NCBI GenBank assembly: GCA_903828515.1
Contig: CAIKMD010000007.1
Span: forward strand, 124,001-188,000
DNA from: an uncultured Rhodospirillales bacterium
Lineage (GTDB): Bacteria > Pseudomonadota > Alphaproteobacteria > ATCC43930 > CGMCC-115725
DNA length: 64,000 nt
Direction of reading: 5' to 3'
Shown here: positions 50,161-59,358 of the stretch, piece after piece
Numbering within the stretch: the first letter of the stretch is position 1
Layout: the number at the start of each line of letters is the position of its first letter
Program-made: the position numbers and the translations under genes
The notes under the pieces: generated by a model
Databases searched by the model: none
Seen by the model: only the letters and a program-made list of their open reading frames with translations
What the model was told of the DNA's origin: nothing

Positions 50161-51396
50161 ATGGATACACTCAATTATCGCGATCTGTCGGTCGAAGAAT
50201 TCGATACGAAGACCCTGCTTGCGCACGCGGCGCAACAGGCGAAACAGCGGCGCTATGAGGATTTCCTGATCGTCGACGTCGACGCTCACCATTATGAGAG
50301 CGACAGTTTCGCCGAGATCGTCGAGTACATCGAAGATCCGGTGATGCGCCAGCAGGCCAAGTATCAGGGCTTCGGCGGCACCGGCATCGCCTCGGGGCCG
50401 GGCAGCTATCAGAATCTAAACGGCCGGCTGACGCGCTATCCGAAAGTGCGCGGCGAAAAGACCCCGCCGACTCCGCATCGCGACATCACACTGACCAAGC
50501 GCTGGATGGATTCGCTCGGCATCGATGTCGGCTGCATGTTTCCGACCCCGATGCTTCAACTCGGCACGTGTCCGCGGATCGAGGTCGAGGTCGCGCTTGC
50601 CCGCGCCTATAACCGGTGGCTGTGCGAAAACGTGCTGGCGCATGAGCCGCGCATTCGCTCGACGCTTTATCTGCCGTTCCGCGATCCCGAAGCCTGCTAC
50701 CAGATGGTGCAGGATTTCGGCGACCGGAAAGGCGTGATCGGTTTCACCGTCGTTTCGCCGGGCAAAAAAGGCGTTCACGACAATGCCTTTATGAAGACCT
50801 GGGCCGCGATCGAAGAGCGCAATCTCGCGCTGGTCTTTCACGGCGCCTATACGTGGGGCGGCGACCAGCATGCCGAATTATGCAACCGCTTCATTGCGGT
50901 GCATGCGCTCGGCTTCACCTGGTTCAACATCCTGCACATGACCAACTGGCTCTGCAACGGGATGCCCGAGCGGTTCCCGAAATTGCGGACCTGCTGGATC
51001 GAGAGCGGCCTCGCCTGGATACCGTTTCTGATGCAGCGCCTCGACAACGAATGGATGATGCGCAGTTCCGAGGTGCCGCTGCTGAAGCGGAAACCCTCGG
51101 ATTACATGCGCGAGATGTATTATTCGACCCAGCCGATGGAGATGGTCGATAACAAGGAAGCGCTCGAGCTCACGTTCAAGATGATCAACGCCGAGACGCA
51201 GCTTTGCTATTCGTCCGACTACCCCCACTGGGATATGGATCTGCCGAGCACCATTTATGATCTACCGTTCCTGACCGAGGCTGCCAAGCGCAACATCCTC
51301 GGCGGCAACGCCAAGCGCCTTTTCAATCTCGAGCCGGTTGTGTCCGAAGCCAAGGTCAAGCAGCTCGCCGAACGAAACGCCGCGCGCCCGGCCTAA
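50161..51396 (+). CDS. Tandem amidohydrolase 2 of 5
   Basis: 411 residues; ATG at 50161, 21 bases after the previous stop. Metal-site blocks: IVDVDAHHYES (about 37-47), LVFHGAYTWGGD (about 222-233), ILHMTNWLCN and YSSDYPHWDMD. Cleft differences: MLQLGTCPRIEVE where the others have LTPRPEVE, and SPGKKGVHDNAFMKTWAAIE where copies 1, 3 and 4 have Y-N-AY-K-YAL. The HDNAFMKTWA-EERN segment is shared only with copy 5, so these two may act on related substrates distinct from those of copies 3 and 4. Confidence 0.92.
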   Translation: MDTLNYRDLSVEEFDTKTLLAHAAQQAKQRRYEDFLIVDVDAHHYESDSFAEIVEYIEDPVMRQQAKYQGFGGTGIASGPGSYQNLNGRLTRYPKVRGEKTPPTPHRDITLTKRWMDSLGIDVGCMFPTPMLQLGTCPRIEVEVALARAYNRWLCENVLAHEPRIRSTLYLPFRDPEACYQMVQDFGDRKGVIGFTVVSPGKKGVHDNAFMKTWAAIEERNLALVFHGAYTWGGDQHAELCNRFIAVHALGFTWFNILHMTNWLCNGMPERFPKLRTCWIESGLAWIPFLMQRLDNEWMMRSSEVPLLKRKPSDYMREMYYSTQPMEMVDNKEALELTFKMINAETQLCYSSDYPHWDMDLPSTIYDLPFLTEAAKRNILGGNAKRLFNLEPVVSEAKVKQLAERNAARPA

Positions 51397-51409
51397 AGGA
51401 AGAGAAGCG

Positions 51410-52642
51410 ATGGATACCGTTAATTTTCGCGACTTGTCGGTCGCCGAGACCGATACCAAGACCATGCTCGCGCATGCCGATCAGCAATCGGTGCAGCGCC
51501 GCTACGAGGATTTCCTGATCGTCGACGTCGACGGACATCACTACGAAAACATGTCCTATGCCGAGATCTTCGAATACATCGAAGATCCGGTGATGCGTCA
51601 GCAGGCGAAGTATCAAGGCTATGGCGGCGGCGGGATCGCCTCGGCGACCTCGGGCGGCGGCTATCAGAATCTCGGTGGCCGCGTTACGCGCAATCCGCGC
51701 GTGAACGCCGAAGTCACGCCCAAGGACACCCATCGCGACATTACGCTGACGAAGCGGTGGATGGATGCAATGGGTATCGACATCGTCTGCCTGTTCCCGA
51801 CCCCGATGCTGACGCTGAGCCTGACGCCGCGTCCTGAGGTCGAGGTGGCATTGGCGCGCGCCTATAATTCCTGGCTGTGCGACAAGGTGCTGAGCGCGGA
51901 GTCGCGCATCTGCTCGACGCTCTACCTGCCGCTCAACGATCCCGAGGCCACCTACAAGATGGTCAAGGATTTCGCGGGCCGCAAAGGCGTCGTCGGTTTC
52001 ACCGTCGTCTCGCCGCATTACAAGGCGGTCTACGACAATGCCTACATGAAGACCTATGCCCTGCTCGAAGAGGCAAACCTGCCGCTGGTGTTCCATGGCG
52101 CCTATGCCTGGGGCGGCGATCAGAGTCTGCAGCTCTGCAACAAATTCATGGCGGTCCACGCTTTGGGCTTTGCGTGGTTCAACATCCTTCATATGACCAA
52201 CTGGCTCTGCAACGGCCTGCCCGAGCGTTTCCCGAAGCTTCGGGTGGCATGGGTCGAAAGCGGGCTCGCCTGGGTCCCGTTCCTGATGCAGCGTTTGGAC
52301 AACGAATGGATGATGCGCAGCTCCGAGGTGCCGCTGCTGAAGCGCAAGCCCTCGGACTACATGCGCGAGATGTTCTATTCCAGCCAGCCGATGGAAATGG
52401 TCAATAATCGCGAGGCGCTGGAACTCACCTTCAAGATGATCAACGCGGAGACGCAGCTCATGTATTCCTCGGATTATCCGCATTGGGACATGGACTTGCC
52501 GAGCACGATTTACGATCTTCCGTTCTTGAGCGAGCCGGCCAAGCGCAATATTCTCGGCGGCAACGCCAGACGGTTCTTCAATCTCGAACCGGTCGTGTCT
52601 GAACTCAAAGCCAAACGATTGGCGGCGCGCGCGTCGTCCTAA
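51410..52642 (+). CDS. Tandem amidohydrolase 3 of 5
   Basis: 410 residues from the ATG at 51410, with AAAGGAAGAG before it; the longer frame overlaps copy 2. The N-terminus SVAETDTKTMLAHADQQSVQ differs from the VEEFDTKT-L-HA-QQA type and pairs with copy 4. IVDVDGHHYEN, LVFHGAYAWGGDQS, ILHMTNWLCNGLPERFP and YSSDYPHWDMD are present. It has an extra Gly-rich turn (YGGGGIASATSGGGYQNLGG, about 78-97) that lengthens the variable loop. The region around LCDKVLSAESRICS is unique to this copy. Confidence 0.92.
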   Translation: MDTVNFRDLSVAETDTKTMLAHADQQSVQRRYEDFLIVDVDGHHYENMSYAEIFEYIEDPVMRQQAKYQGYGGGGIASATSGGGYQNLGGRVTRNPRVNAEVTPKDTHRDITLTKRWMDAMGIDIVCLFPTPMLTLSLTPRPEVEVALARAYNSWLCDKVLSAESRICSTLYLPLNDPEATYKMVKDFAGRKGVVGFTVVSPHYKAVYDNAYMKTYALLEEANLPLVFHGAYAWGGDQSLQLCNKFMAVHALGFAWFNILHMTNWLCNGLPERFPKLRVAWVESGLAWVPFLMQRLDNEWMMRSSEVPLLKRKPSDYMREMFYSSQPMEMVNNREALELTFKMINAETQLMYSSDYPHWDMDLPSTIYDLPFLSEPAKRNILGGNARRFFNLEPVVSELKAKRLAARASS

Positions 52643-52655
52643 GGGGGTCGAAACC

Positions 52656-53888
52656 ATGGATACGTTGAATTTCCGCGATCTGTCGATTGCCTCGACCGAT
52701 ACCAAGACCTTGCTCGCCCATGCCGATCAGCAATCGATCCAGCGGCGCTATGAGGATTTCCTCATCGTCGACGTCGACGGGCATCATTTCGAGACGGCGT
52801 CCTTCGCCCAGATCTGCGAGTTCATCGAGGATCCGGTGATGCGGGCTCAGGCCAAGTATCAAGGCGCCGGCGGGCAAGGGCTGGCCAGCGCCATGGGCTC
52901 CTATCAGAATCTCGGCGGGCGCGTCACGCGCCGGACCGGCGGCCATCCGTCGGAAAAAACCCCGCCCAGCCCGCATCGCGACGTCACCCTGACCAAGCGG
53001 TGGATGGATGCGATGGGCATCGACATCGTCTGCCTGTTCCCGACACCGATGCTGACCCTCGGTCTCACGCCGCGCCCCGAGGTCGAGGTGGCGCTGGCCC
53101 AGGCCTATAACCGCTGGCTGTGCGAAGTCGTGCTGACCCAAGAGCCGCGCATCGTCGCGACGCTCTATCTGCCGCTCAACGATCCCGAGGCCACTTACAA
53201 GATGGTCAAGGAATTCGCCGGTCGCAAAGGCGTGGTCGGCTTTACCGTCGTCTCGCCGCGCTACAAGGCGATCTACGACAATGCCTATATGAAGTCCTAC
53301 GCCTTGCTCGAAGAGGCGAACCTGCCGCTCGTGTTCCACGGCGCTTATGCCTGGGGCGGCGATCAGAGCCTCCAGCTGTGCAACCGGTTCATGGCGGTGC
53401 ATGCGCTGGGCTTCGCGTGGTTCAACATCCTCCATATGACCAACTGGCTGTGCAACGGTCTGCCCGAGCGGTTCCCCAAGTTGCGCACGATGTGGGTCGA
53501 AAGCGGTCTCGCCTGGGTCCCGTTCCTGATGCAGCGCCTCGACAATGAATGGATGATGCGCAGCTCCGAGGTCCCGCTGCTGAAGCGCAAGCCTTCGGAC
53601 TACATGCGCGAGATGTTCTATTCCAGCCAGCCCATGGAAATGGTCGAGAACAAAGAAGCGCTCGAACTGACCTTCAAGATGATCAACGCCGAGACGCAGC
53701 TCTGCTACTCGTCCGATTATCCGCATTGGGATATGGACCTGCCCAGCACGATCTATGATCTGCCGTTCCTGACCGAGAACGCCAAACGCGGCATTCTCGG
53801 CGGCAACGCCAAGCGGTTCTTCAACCTGGAGCCGGTGATGTCGGAAGTGAAGATCCAGCGTTTGGCGGCCCGCACCGCCGCGCAATAG
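52656..53888 (+). CDS. Tandem amidohydrolase 4 of 5
   Basis: 410 residues; ATG at 52656, 13 bases after copy 3. Nearest paralogue is copy 3: both have the TDTKT-LAHADQQS start, MGIDIVCLFPTPMLTL, KGVVGFTVVSP and YALLEEANLPLVFHGAYAWG. It differs by HHFETASFAQIC for HHYE, which alters the metal-motif flank, and by the loop RRTGGHPSEKTPPSPHRDV. The remaining core blocks (ILHMTNWLCN, YSSDYPHWDMD) are unchanged. Confidence 0.92.
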   Translation: MDTLNFRDLSIASTDTKTLLAHADQQSIQRRYEDFLIVDVDGHHFETASFAQICEFIEDPVMRAQAKYQGAGGQGLASAMGSYQNLGGRVTRRTGGHPSEKTPPSPHRDVTLTKRWMDAMGIDIVCLFPTPMLTLGLTPRPEVEVALAQAYNRWLCEVVLTQEPRIVATLYLPLNDPEATYKMVKEFAGRKGVVGFTVVSPRYKAIYDNAYMKSYALLEEANLPLVFHGAYAWGGDQSLQLCNRFMAVHALGFAWFNILHMTNWLCNGLPERFPKLRTMWVESGLAWVPFLMQRLDNEWMMRSSEVPLLKRKPSDYMREMFYSSQPMEMVENKEALELTFKMINAETQLCYSSDYPHWDMDLPSTIYDLPFLTENAKRGILGGNAKRFFNLEPVMSEVKIQRLAARTAAQ

Positions 53889-53913
53889 ATTTCTCGCTCG
53901 GGAGGGCGCGCCG

Positions 53914-55131
53914 ATGGATACGGTCAATTTCCGGGACCTTTCGGTCGAGGAGTTCGACACCAAGACGTTCCTCGAGCACGCCACCCAACAGGCGATTCAG
54001 CGGCGCTATGAGGATTTCCTGATCGTCGACGTCGATGCTCATCACTACGAGACCGACAGTTTCGCCCAGATTTGCGAATACATCGAAGACCCGGTGATGC
54101 GCCAGCAGGCGAAGTATCAGGGCTTCGGCGGGCAGGGCCTCACCACCGGCGCCGGCAATTACCAGAATCTCGGTGGCCGAGTCCCGCGCAACCAGGCTCG
54201 GCGCCTCGAGAAAACCCCGGTGAGCCCGCATCGCGACGTCACGCTCACCAAGCGCTGGATGGATGCGATCGGCGTCGATATCTGCTGCATGTTTCCGACC
54301 CCGATGCTGTTCCTCGGCGTGACCCCGCGTCCCGAGGTCGAAGTGGCTTTGGCGCGCGCCTATAACCGCTGGCTCTGCGAGCAGGTGCTGGCGCACGAGC
54401 CGCGTATCCGCTCGACGCTCTATCTGCCGTTCAACGACCCCGAGGCCTGCTACAAGATGGTCGAGGAGTTCGGCGACAAGAAGGGCGTGATCGGCTTCAC
54501 CGTCGTCTCGCCGCATTACAAAAGCGTCCACGACAACGCCTTCATGAAGACCTGGGCCGCGCTCGAGGAACGCAATCTCTCGATCGTCTTCCACGGCGCC
54601 TATTCCTGGGGCGAGGATCAGAGCCTGTCGCTGTGCAACAAGTTCCTCGCCGTCCACGCGCTGGGCTTCGTCTGGTTCAACATGATCCATATGACCAACT
54701 GGCTGTGCAACGGTCTGCCCGAGCGCTTTCCGAAGCTCAAGGTCTGCTGGGTCGAGAGCGGCCTCGCCTGGGTTCCGTTCCTGATGCAGCGCCTCGACAA
54801 CGAGTGGATGATGCGCAGTTCCGAGGTGCCGCTGTTGAAGCGCAAACCGTCGGACTACATGCGCGAGATGTTCTATTCGACCCAGCCGATGGAAATGGTC
54901 GAGAATCGCGATGCGCTCGAACTCACCTTCAAGATGATCAACGCCGAGACGCAGCTCATGTACGCGTCCGATTATCCGCATTGGGACATGGATCTGCCGA
55001 GTACGATTTATGATTTGCCGTTTCTGAGCGAAACCGCCAAGCGCAATATCCTCGGCGGCAATGCGAAACGGCTGTTCAATCTCGAGCCGGTGATGTCCGA
55101 AGCGAAGATCAAGCGCCTCGCGTCGCGCTAA
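53914..55131 (+). CDS. Tandem amidohydrolase 5 of 5
   Basis: 405 residues; GGGAGG precedes the ATG at 53914. IVDVDAHHYET, IVFHGAYSWGEDQS (Glu where the others have Gly), MIHMTNWLCN (Ile where the others have Leu before the His) and YASDYPHWDMD are visible. SVHDNAFMKTWAALEERNLS groups it with copy 2. The Gly-to-Glu change next to the metal-site loop is the most likely to alter chemistry. Its stop overlaps the end of the convergent DUF2252 gene, so there is no terminator. Confidence 0.92.
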   Translation: MDTVNFRDLSVEEFDTKTFLEHATQQAIQRRYEDFLIVDVDAHHYETDSFAQICEYIEDPVMRQQAKYQGFGGQGLTTGAGNYQNLGGRVPRNQARRLEKTPVSPHRDVTLTKRWMDAIGVDICCMFPTPMLFLGVTPRPEVEVALARAYNRWLCEQVLAHEPRIRSTLYLPFNDPEACYKMVEEFGDKKGVIGFTVVSPHYKSVHDNAFMKTWAALEERNLSIVFHGAYSWGEDQSLSLCNKFLAVHALGFVWFNMIHMTNWLCNGLPERFPKLKVCWVESGLAWVPFLMQRLDNEWMMRSSEVPLLKRKPSDYMREMFYSTQPMEMVENRDALELTFKMINAETQLMYASDYPHWDMDLPSTIYDLPFLSETAKRNILGGNAKRLFNLEPVMSEAKIKRLASR

Positions 55132-56198
55132 GCGGCGCGCCAGGCTTTCCAGTCTTCCATCGTCGCATCGGCCATCCGGGTGGACGCGTCGAACAGCCAG
55201 TTCTTGGGGCGTTTCTTCAGGTCGCGCCGCACCGCCGCCAATACCGCGCGCGACCCCAGATGGATGTTCGCGGTCTCGCGCCCCATCGCTTCGAGCAGGA
55301 GCCACTCGTCTTTCCGCCGCGGCACTTCGTTCAATTCGATGCGGGTGCAGTGCGGCGCGAGGCGCCGCAGCAGCCAACCCTTCTCGACGGCGACGAAGGG
55401 ATCGCAGGCGCGGCTGGCGTGTTTGAGGATCGCCATATAGGACAGCCGCTCGCCGCGCGTGCCGCACGCCCAGCCATAGGCCGAGGGCAGCATCGCTTTC
55501 GCCTCGCGGGCGACAAGGCCGCCCGAGGCATCGGCGATCGCGACATAGCGCGCGCGGCCGAGACTGCCCAAACCGGCGATGCGATGGACGAAACGCGGCG
55601 TACCGTCATGGAGCGGCAGGCTCGGTTGCAGGATCGCGCGAACCCGCGCCGGGGGCGTCGCCGTCCGCTGGCCGTTGAGCTTCGCCCAGAACCGGACCGG
55701 ATCGCGTTCCTCGCCCAGCGCCATGGCGCGCAGTTCGGGGTGTTCTTCTTCGAGGACGAACGGCGCACCGCTGCCGCTTGTGATCGTCTCGCGATAGCCC
55801 TTGAGGATCGCCGCTGCCGCATCGCGGGGTTTGATCGACAGCGTCTTGTCGCGGCCGGCGAGCAGCGCGCTGGTGGCCAGTCGCACCAGGTCGATCGCAT
55901 AGGGCATGGTATCGGCTTCGTCGAAATCGTTGATGCCCCAGACCAGCCGGCCTTCGCTGTCGCGCCAGGTGCCGAAATTCTCGGCATGCAGATCGCCGAC
56001 CGCGAGGAGTTTGGGCGCGGCAAGAAGTTCGGGACACGCTTCGGGCCAGATCGCAGCCCAACGATAAAACGTCGCGCGCATGAAGGGAAAAGCACCCTCG
56101 CGCATCCGCTGGTGCTTCAACGCCACGTCGGCCGCGACGAGGCCGATCCGCTTCTGCGCCCAGCTTTCGTAAGCGGCGGTCGCGGCGACGACGTTCAT
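55128..56198 (-). CDS. DUF2252 family protein (kinase-like fold)
   Basis: 356 residues from the ATG at 56198, which overlaps the glycosyltransferase stop (ATGA); the longer frame runs through that gene. The family resembles aminoglycoside-phosphotransferase/kinase folds: LAVGDLHAENFGTW (about 77-90) looks like the catalytic HGDLH-N loop and WGINDFDEADTMPYAIDLVR (about 99-118) like the metal-binding IDFD loop. Substrate unknown. Translationally coupled to the glycosyltransferase, it may modify the same product. Confidence 0.82.
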   Translation of the reverse strand: MNVVAATAAYESWAQKRIGLVAADVALKHQRMREGAFPFMRATFYRWAAIWPEACPELLAAPKLLAVGDLHAENFGTWRDSEGRLVWGINDFDEADTMPYAIDLVRLATSALLAGRDKTLSIKPRDAAAAILKGYRETITSGSGAPFVLEEEHPELRAMALGEERDPVRFWAKLNGQRTATPPARVRAILQPSLPLHDGTPRFVHRIAGLGSLGRARYVAIADASGGLVAREAKAMLPSAYGWACGTRGERLSYMAILKHASRACDPFVAVEKGWLLRRLAPHCTRIELNEVPRRKDEWLLLEAMGRETANIHLGSRAVLAAVRRDLKKRPKNWLFDASTRMADATMEDWKAWRAA

Positions 56199-57154
56199 GC
56201 CGGTGCGACCGGCCGGCTCAATCGCACGCTCCGGCTCAAGGTGAAGGCGGCGCAACTCCGGCGCAATAAGCCCGGCAACAGGCGCGGAAACGGCAGATAA
56301 GCGGCGATCCGCAGGAGATACCAATAGGAGAACAGGCTGGCGCCCTCGCGGCGTTTCGCCCAAAGCCAGGCGCGCGTCACGCCCCGTCGCACCGTCCGCG
56401 TCACCATCGTCGGCGGTAGATCGTGCTCGGCCAGGAAATAGACGACGGTCAGGTTGGTGTCGTGCAGGAGCTGCGGCCCACCGTCGTTGAGGCGCAGGTC
56501 GGTGGATTGCGGATGAAGCACAACCGGAATGGACGTGGCGACGAAACCGCCGCGCGCCGCGAGCCGCAGAAGCAGCGAATAATCCTGCACGAAAACCCGC
56601 TCGTCGCTGCCGCCGACGGCGCGCGCATCGTTGACGCGGATGAGGCAATTGCTGGGGCCGAGATAACATTCCTTGAGCAGCCCTGGGAGCGCGTCTTCGA
56701 TGCGGGCGCCGTCGGCGCCCGGGGGATCGTTGGCGGCGATCCGTGCGAGAGCTTCCTCGGCCGAGGCGTATGTGCCCGAGAGTCCGTAAGCGAGGACGGT
56801 GCCGGGATGATGATCGAGCGCCGCGCGCAGCCTTTCGGTCGCATCGGGCAGCAGGACATCGTCGCCGTCGACCAGCTTCACCAACGGATAGCGCGCTTCG
56901 GCGAGGCCACGATTGCTGGCCACGCTGGGGCCGGCATTGGCTTGGGCAATGATGCGCGCGTCGCCGAGGTCGGGGATCAGGCGCGCGAGTTCTGCGCCCG
57001 AACCGTCGGTCGATCCGTCATCGATGAAAATGAATTCGCGGGCGAAGTCGCCGCGCTGGGCCTTCAATCCGGCAATCACCTGCGGCAGGAAGGGACGCTT
57101 GTTGAAGACCGGGATAACGAAGCTGACGCCCGGGTTTTGGCTTATATCGACCAT
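56195..57154 (-). CDS. Family 2 glycosyltransferase
   Basis: 319 residues. GT-A fold: SFVIPVFNKRPFLPQVIAGL (about 10-29), FIFIDDGSTDGSG (about 41-53, the UDP-sugar Asp) and LVKLVDGDDVLLPDA (about 91-105, the DXD-like metal motif). No long membrane helix, so probably cytoplasmic or peripheral. It transfers a sugar to an unknown acceptor. It overlaps the start of the DUF2252 gene by 4 bases. Confidence 0.9.
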   Translation of the reverse strand: MVDISQNPGVSFVIPVFNKRPFLPQVIAGLKAQRGDFAREFIFIDDGSTDGSGAELARLIPDLGDARIIAQANAGPSVASNRGLAEARYPLVKLVDGDDVLLPDATERLRAALDHHPGTVLAYGLSGTYASAEEALARIAANDPPGADGARIEDALPGLLKECYLGPSNCLIRVNDARAVGGSDERVFVQDYSLLLRLAARGGFVATSIPVVLHPQSTDLRLNDGGPQLLHDTNLTVVYFLAEHDLPPTMVTRTVRRGVTRAWLWAKRREGASLFSYWYLLRIAAYLPFPRLLPGLLRRSCAAFTLSRSVRLSRPVAPA

Positions 57155-57175
57155 CGCCCGGGCGCAGCGTTCGGT

Positions 57176-57613
57176 CTAGTCGCGCTTCATCACGACGTTG
57201 CCCGACAATTCCTCGACGCTGGTGAGGCGGATGAGAAAGGCGGTGCCCTTCTTTTCGGGGTCGGGCTTGCGCTCGGCCTCGGGGATCAGCTCCCAGACCA
57301 TGTCGCGATCGGCGGCGTTGGCGACGCTGGCATCGCCGTAGAAGCGGATCGCGCCGGCGCGGAAGGGGATCGAGCTCGCCTTGGCCGCGTTGCGGTAATA
57401 GACCGCGACATGCGGGTTTTCGGCGAGATGGTGGGCGGCGCTGCGGTTGCTGCGCTCCCAGAAGCAGAGCGTGTCGTCGTTGAAGACCACGATGCTGCCC
57501 TTCGGGCTGATCTGCGGGTGGCCGTCCTTGGTCGCCGTGCCGAGAAGGGCAGGCGTGCCGTCGGCCAGCGCTGAATTGAGCACGCTTCTGATGGCGTCGG
57601 TCATTTGGATCAT
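57176..57613 (-). CDS. Pyridoxamine 5'-phosphate oxidase-like flavin-binding protein
   Basis: 145 residues from the ATG at 57613, with GGGAG upstream; the longer frame overlaps the divergent gene. Split-barrel FMN (or F420/heme)-binding fold: ALLGTATKDGHPQISPKGSI (about 23-42) and HLAENPHVAVYYRNAAKASS (about 62-81). Not a genuine PdxH: it is short and lacks the PdxH C-terminus. Possibly a flavin reductase or detoxification protein. Confidence 0.82.
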   Translation of the reverse strand: MIQMTDAIRSVLNSALADGTPALLGTATKDGHPQISPKGSIVVFNDDTLCFWERSNRSAAHHLAENPHVAVYYRNAAKASSIPFRAGAIRFYGDASVANAADRDMVWELIPEAERKPDPEKKGTAFLIRLTSVEELSGNVVMKRD

Positions 57614-57740
57614 GTGTCGATAGCTCCCTTTGTTTGGTGCCCTATGGGCTCCCCGATCGGCGGATAGAGTGCGGGATTTGGGGGCTTCCGGCAAGGGGTG
57701 GGCGCTTGATCGTGCCCGCGCCGCAGGCGACAATCCGCCG

Positions 57741-58970
57741 ATGCAGACGATTTCGGTGCGATGCTGTGTGGTGGGCGGGGGCCCTGCCGGCGTGATGGTG
57801 GGGCTGCTCCTGGCGCGCTCCGGCGTCGATGTGGTGGTGCTCGAAAAGCACGCCGATTTCTTCCGCGATTTCCGCGGCGATACGATCCATCCCTCGACCC
57901 TCGAATTGATGCACGAACTCGGCAGTCTCGACGACCTGCTCAAATTGCCGCATCAGAAGGCGACCCATGTCGCGGCGCAGTTCGGCGAGGCGCGCACGAT
58001 CATGGCCGATTTCGACGGGCTCAAACTGCGCTGTCCCTACATCGCCTTCATGCCGCAATGGGATTTCCTCAATTTTCTCGCCGGACGCGCGTCGCGCTAT
58101 CCGACCTTCTCGATCAAGATGGAAGCCGAGGCGACGGACATCATCGAAGTCGACGGCCGGGTCGTCGGGGTGAAAGCGATCACGCCGCGCGGGCCGCTCG
58201 ATGTGCGCGCCGATCTGGTGATCGCCGCTGATGGTCGTACCTCGCTTATTCGCGACAAGGCAGGGCTCGCCGTCGACGATCTCGGCGCGCCGATGGACGT
58301 GCTGTGGTTCGGTATCACCCGCATGCCGACCGATCCGGACGAGACGATGGGCCGTTTCGATGCCGGCCATATGCTGGTCGAGATCGACCGCCAGGATTAC
58401 TGGCAATGCGGCTACGTCATTCCGAAGGGTTCGCTCGAAGCCTTGAGAAATCAGGGCCTGCCGGCATTCCGGGCCAATCTTGCCCGTCTGGCGCCGTTTC
58501 TCGCCGATCGGGTCAGCGAACTCGATAGCTGGGACAAGATCAAGCTGCTCTCGGTCCAGGTGAACCGGCTGCGGCAATGGCACCGGCCGGGGCTGCTCTG
58601 TATCGGCGATGCCGCCCATGCGATGTCGCCGGTGGGCGGGGTCGGTATCAACCTCGCGGTGCAGGATGCGGTTGCCGCGGCCAATCTTCTTGCCGCGCCG
58701 CTGCGGGCGCGGGTTGTGACGGCGCGCGATCTTGCCGCCGTGCAGCGGCGCCGCCTGTTCCCCGCGCGGGTGACACAGTCTTTGCAATTGGCGATCCAGA
58801 ACCGGGTGTTGAAACCGGTGTTGGCGGGAACCGGGCCGATCAAGCCGCCCTTCTTCTTCCACCTGCTGCGCTGGTTTCCCGCTCTGCGTGGCCTGACCGC
58901 GCGGCTGATCGGCGTCGGTGTGCGGCCCGAGCATATCCGCGCGTTGCCCTACTGGCCCGAGAAGGGTTGA
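57741..58970 (+). CDS. FAD-dependent monooxygenase/oxidoreductase (PHBH-like)
   Basis: 409 residues from the ATG at 57741; the upstream in-frame stretch belongs to the divergent promoter region. FAD motif CCVVGGGPAGVMVGLLLARS (about 8-27), LVIAADGRTSLIRD (about 159-172, the DG motif) and LCIGDAAHAMSPVGGVGINL (about 285-304). It is a group A flavoprotein of the hydroxybenzoate/hydroxynicotinate hydroxylase class by layout. It precedes the molybdenum hydroxylase genes in the same direction, which together resemble N-heteroaromatic hydroxylation modules (inference). Confidence 0.9.
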   Translation: MQTISVRCCVVGGGPAGVMVGLLLARSGVDVVVLEKHADFFRDFRGDTIHPSTLELMHELGSLDDLLKLPHQKATHVAAQFGEARTIMADFDGLKLRCPYIAFMPQWDFLNFLAGRASRYPTFSIKMEAEATDIIEVDGRVVGVKAITPRGPLDVRADLVIAADGRTSLIRDKAGLAVDDLGAPMDVLWFGITRMPTDPDETMGRFDAGHMLVEIDRQDYWQCGYVIPKGSLEALRNQGLPAFRANLARLAPFLADRVSELDSWDKIKLLSVQVNRLRQWHRPGLLCIGDAAHAMSPVGGVGINLAVQDAVAAANLLAAPLRARVVTARDLAAVQRRRLFPARVTQSLQLAIQNRVLKPVLAGTGPIKPPFFFHLLRWFPALRGLTARLIGVGVRPEHIRALPYWPEKG

Positions 58971-59000
58971 AGCCCCGCACCCTCTATAATAAAAGGCTTT

Positions 59001-59354
59001 ATGGCAAAGCCTCCCGCCCGCAAGCGCCGCAAGGCGAAACCCGCACCGCGCCCGCGCGCGGTAAAACCTGCCGTTCAAATCGACGACGGCGCTGCGTTCT
59101 GCCGCGCGGTCGAAGCGGCCACGCGGCGCGGCAAGGTGCCGGTGCTCAGCGAAGTGAAGCTGCGCCGGATCCTGACCGCCGTGGTCAAGGCCTATGCCGC
59201 CCAGACCGAGGATGCGGGGCGCGAAATCCCGCCGTTTCTCGACAACTCGGTCACCGCGACCGAGGCCGTGGTGGCCGCCTGCGCGATCATCCGCGCGGTG
59301 GATCTCAATCTCTTCGACGTCGCGATGTGGTTTCGGCGCCCGGTCGCGGGTTGA
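59001..59354 (+). CDS. Small conserved protein of unknown family (paralogue at 48549)
   Basis: 117 residues starting MAKPPARKRRKAKPAPRPRA: the first 25 residues are very basic and Pro-rich, absent from the paralogue. The helical core LSEVKLRRILTAVVKAYAAQ, IPPFLDNSVTATEAVVAAC and DLNLFDVAMWF aligns with the protein at 48549. It is followed 4 bases later by the FAD subunit of the molybdenum enzyme, so it is probably in its operon. No catalytic motif is seen. A chaperone, adaptor or DNA/RNA-binding role for the basic tail is possible but unproven. Confidence 0.7.
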   Translation: MAKPPARKRRKAKPAPRPRAVKPAVQIDDGAAFCRAVEAATRRGKVPVLSEVKLRRILTAVVKAYAAQTEDAGREIPPFLDNSVTATEAVVAACAIIRAVDLNLFDVAMWFRRPVAG

Positions 59355-59358
59355 GAGG

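Larger units (their letters stand above)
48907..55131 (+). repeat. Tandem array of five paralogous amidohydrolase genes
   Basis: Five complete genes (405-411 codons) in one direction with gaps of 13-25 bases. Long blocks are invariant in all five, for example IEDPVMR-QAKYQG, LTKRWMD, WFN(I/M)(L/I)H-TNWLCNG, MQRLDNEWMMRSSEVPLLKR, KPSDYMREM(Y/F)YS-QPMEMV and YPHWDMDLPSTIYDLPFL. By eye they group as (1), (2,5) and (3,4). Confidence 0.95.
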
